A DNA stretch of 22,239 bases from a bacterium. GTDB lineage: Bacteria > JAMCPX01. The notes under the pieces were generated by a model that had not been told where the DNA came from, did no database searches, and saw only the letters and a list, made by a program, of their open reading frames with translations. Location of the stretch: positions 1-22,239 of the forward strand of contig JAJYJX010000014.1 in NCBI GenBank assembly GCA_021789095.1. The letters are read 5' to 3'. This document shows, piece after piece, positions 21,187 through 22,239 of the stretch. Made by a program: the position numbers and the translations under genes. Position 1 is the first letter of the stretch; each line of letters starts with the position of its first letter.

Positions 21187-22239
21187 AAGAAGGGTTGTAA
21201 TTACAGGACTTGGCACTGTCAACCCCATTGCAAATAATGTGGAAGAAACGTGGTCAGGTCTGTTAAAGGGTGCATGCGGCATCGATCTCGTCACGCATTT
21301 TGATCCGTCTCCTTATGAGGTAAAGATAGCAGGCGAGGTAAAGGGTTTTAACCCTGAAGCCTTTATTGAAAAGAGGGAGATCAAGAAAATGGCGCTGTTT
21401 ATCCAGTATGCAATGGCATCTGCATCGATGGCATACAGCGACAGCGGATTGTCAGAACAGCATATTAACAAGGAGAAAACGGGTGTTATTATAGGCAGCG
21501 GTATGGGCGGGCTGGAGAGCATAGAGTACTATCATGAAGCGCTTTTAAAGGGGGGCAGCCGCAGGATTTCCCCTTTCTTTATACCAATGACCATAGGGAA
21601 TATGGCATCCGGTTACGTTGCAATCAGGTTTGGCGCAATGGGTCCGAACCTCTGCATTACAACGGCATGCTCCTCCGGTGCACATGCGATAGGTGAGGCG
21701 TACAGGTATATCCAGCACGGACTTGCAGATATTATTATTGCAGGCGGTTCGGAATCAACCATAACGCCTCTTGCGTTGTCGGGTTTCACAAACATGAAGG
21801 CTTTATCAACCCATAACGAAGATCCCGGGACAGCGTCCAGGCCGTTCGATCTTGAAAGGGACGGGTTTGTTATGGGAGAGGGTGCAGGCGTGCTTATACT
21901 CGAATCATATGAACATGCAAAGGCAAGGGGGGCAAGAGTGTATGCCGAGATTATAGGATATGGTGCGAGCGGGGACGCCTATCACATAACAGCGCCGTCT
22001 CCTGACGGGAAGGGTGCTGTCCAGTGTATGCAGAAGGCGATTGAGGATGCAGGCATTGCTCCGGATACGATCGATTATATAAACGCGCACGGCACATCGA
22101 CAAAGTACAACGATCAGATCGAAACGTTAGCAATTAAGAAAGTTTTTGGCGGGCATGCCTATAAGCTGTCCGTAAGTTCCACAAAAGGTGCAACAGGCCA
22201 TTTACTGGGTGCTGCCGGCGCAATTGAGGCAATAAGATC
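21179..22239 (+). CDS. fabF: 3-oxoacyl-ACP synthase II FabF, 5' part
   Basis: About 353 residues of a ~413-residue condensing enzyme are present; the gene runs off the right edge. It starts at ATG 21179 within acpP, with [18 protein letters not shown] as the family start. Active-site residues are visible: C164 in [12 protein letters not shown], the first His in [12 protein letters not shown], and Lys and His in [15 protein letters not shown]. It elongates acyl-ACP with malonyl-ACP in the cytoplasm. With fabH missing from this cluster, chain initiation must be done by a KAS III elsewhere or by another route. Confidence 0.96.
   Translation, partial: MSKRRVVITGLGTVNPIANNVEETWSGLLKGACGIDLVTHFDPSPYEVKIAGEVKGFNPEAFIEKREIKKMALFIQYAMASASMAYSDSGLSEQHINKEKTGVIIGSGMGGLESIEYYHEALLKGGSRRISPFFIPMTIGNMASGYVAIRFGAMGPNLCITTACSSGAHAIGEAYRYIQHGLADIIIAGGSESTITPLALSGFTNMKALSTHNEDPGTASRPFDLERDGFVMGEGAGVLILESYEHAKARGARVYAEIIGYGASGDAYHITAPSPDGKGAVQCMQKAIEDAGIAPDTIDYINAHGTSTKYNDQIETLAIKKVFGGHAYKLSVSSTKGATGHLLGAAGAIEAIR

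Overview
This window looks like the chromosome of a free-living Gram-negative bacterium with moderate GC. The gene set (RlpA with a SPOR domain, outer-membrane-type lipoprotein, PilZ, HD-GYP, GH57 with DUF4912, Hsp70/J/TPR signalling genes, and intergenic GTCATTCC...GGAAT repeats) suggests a deltaproteobacterial or Nitrospirota-like anaerobe. I cannot place it more precisely, and the assignment is inference.

Layout. 1-883 (+): the 3' end of rlpA, then a small lipoprotein. 884-1134: non-coding, carrying a cluster of dispersed hairpin repeats. 1135-5436 (-): a compact four-gene operon read from right to left: J-domain/TPR protein, lid-less Hsp70, TPR protein, and a PAS protein whose histidine-kinase motifs are all degenerate. 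One strong promoter with a perfect 16-bp palindrome drives it. 5465-6422: a decayed IS element with repeated terminal motifs and a broken DDE transposase; its left end overlaps the -35 box of the chaperone-operon promoter. 6595-10827 (+): orphan ABC-type substrate-binding protein, phosphohexomutase, metallo-beta-lactamase-fold hydrolase and CoaBC. 10938-11437: a truncated response-regulator remnant, then the RNase P RNA gene with a well-placed promoter. 11479-11835 (-): PilZ protein. 11997-14779 (+): TPR/tandem cyclic-nucleotide-binding protein coupled to a GAF-GAF-HD-GYP phosphodiesterase. 14847-17080 (+): DUF4912 protein coupled to a GH57 branching-type enzyme. 17431-22239 (+): yceD-rpmF-plsX-fabD-fabG-acpP-fabF, the usual fatty-acid cluster but without fabH; fabF runs off the end.

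How it fits together. The fatty-acid block, CoaBC and RNase P are housekeeping. The GH57 and phosphohexomutase genes point to storage-glucan or sugar-phosphate metabolism. PilZ, HD-GYP and tandem CNB domains form a nucleotide second-messenger patch. The most unusual part is the Hsp70/J/TPR/pseudokinase operon: its ATPase core and J-domain HPD motif are intact, but the Hsp70 lacks its lid and the kinase lacks its phospho-acceptor His and its ATP-binding signatures. This looks like a dedicated chaperone-based regulatory or assembly module rather than general folding machinery.

A second pattern is regulatory. Four strong -35/-10 promoters (for the J-protein operon, the substrate-binding protein, PilZ and DUF4912) place transcription starts 0-3 nt from the start codon, and none of these starts has a Shine-Dalgarno sequence. 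The rnpB promoter, judged by the same 7-nt rule, lands exactly on the base of RNase P helix P1. This supports leaderless mRNAs at these genes, whereas acpP and rpmF have good Shine-Dalgarno sites.
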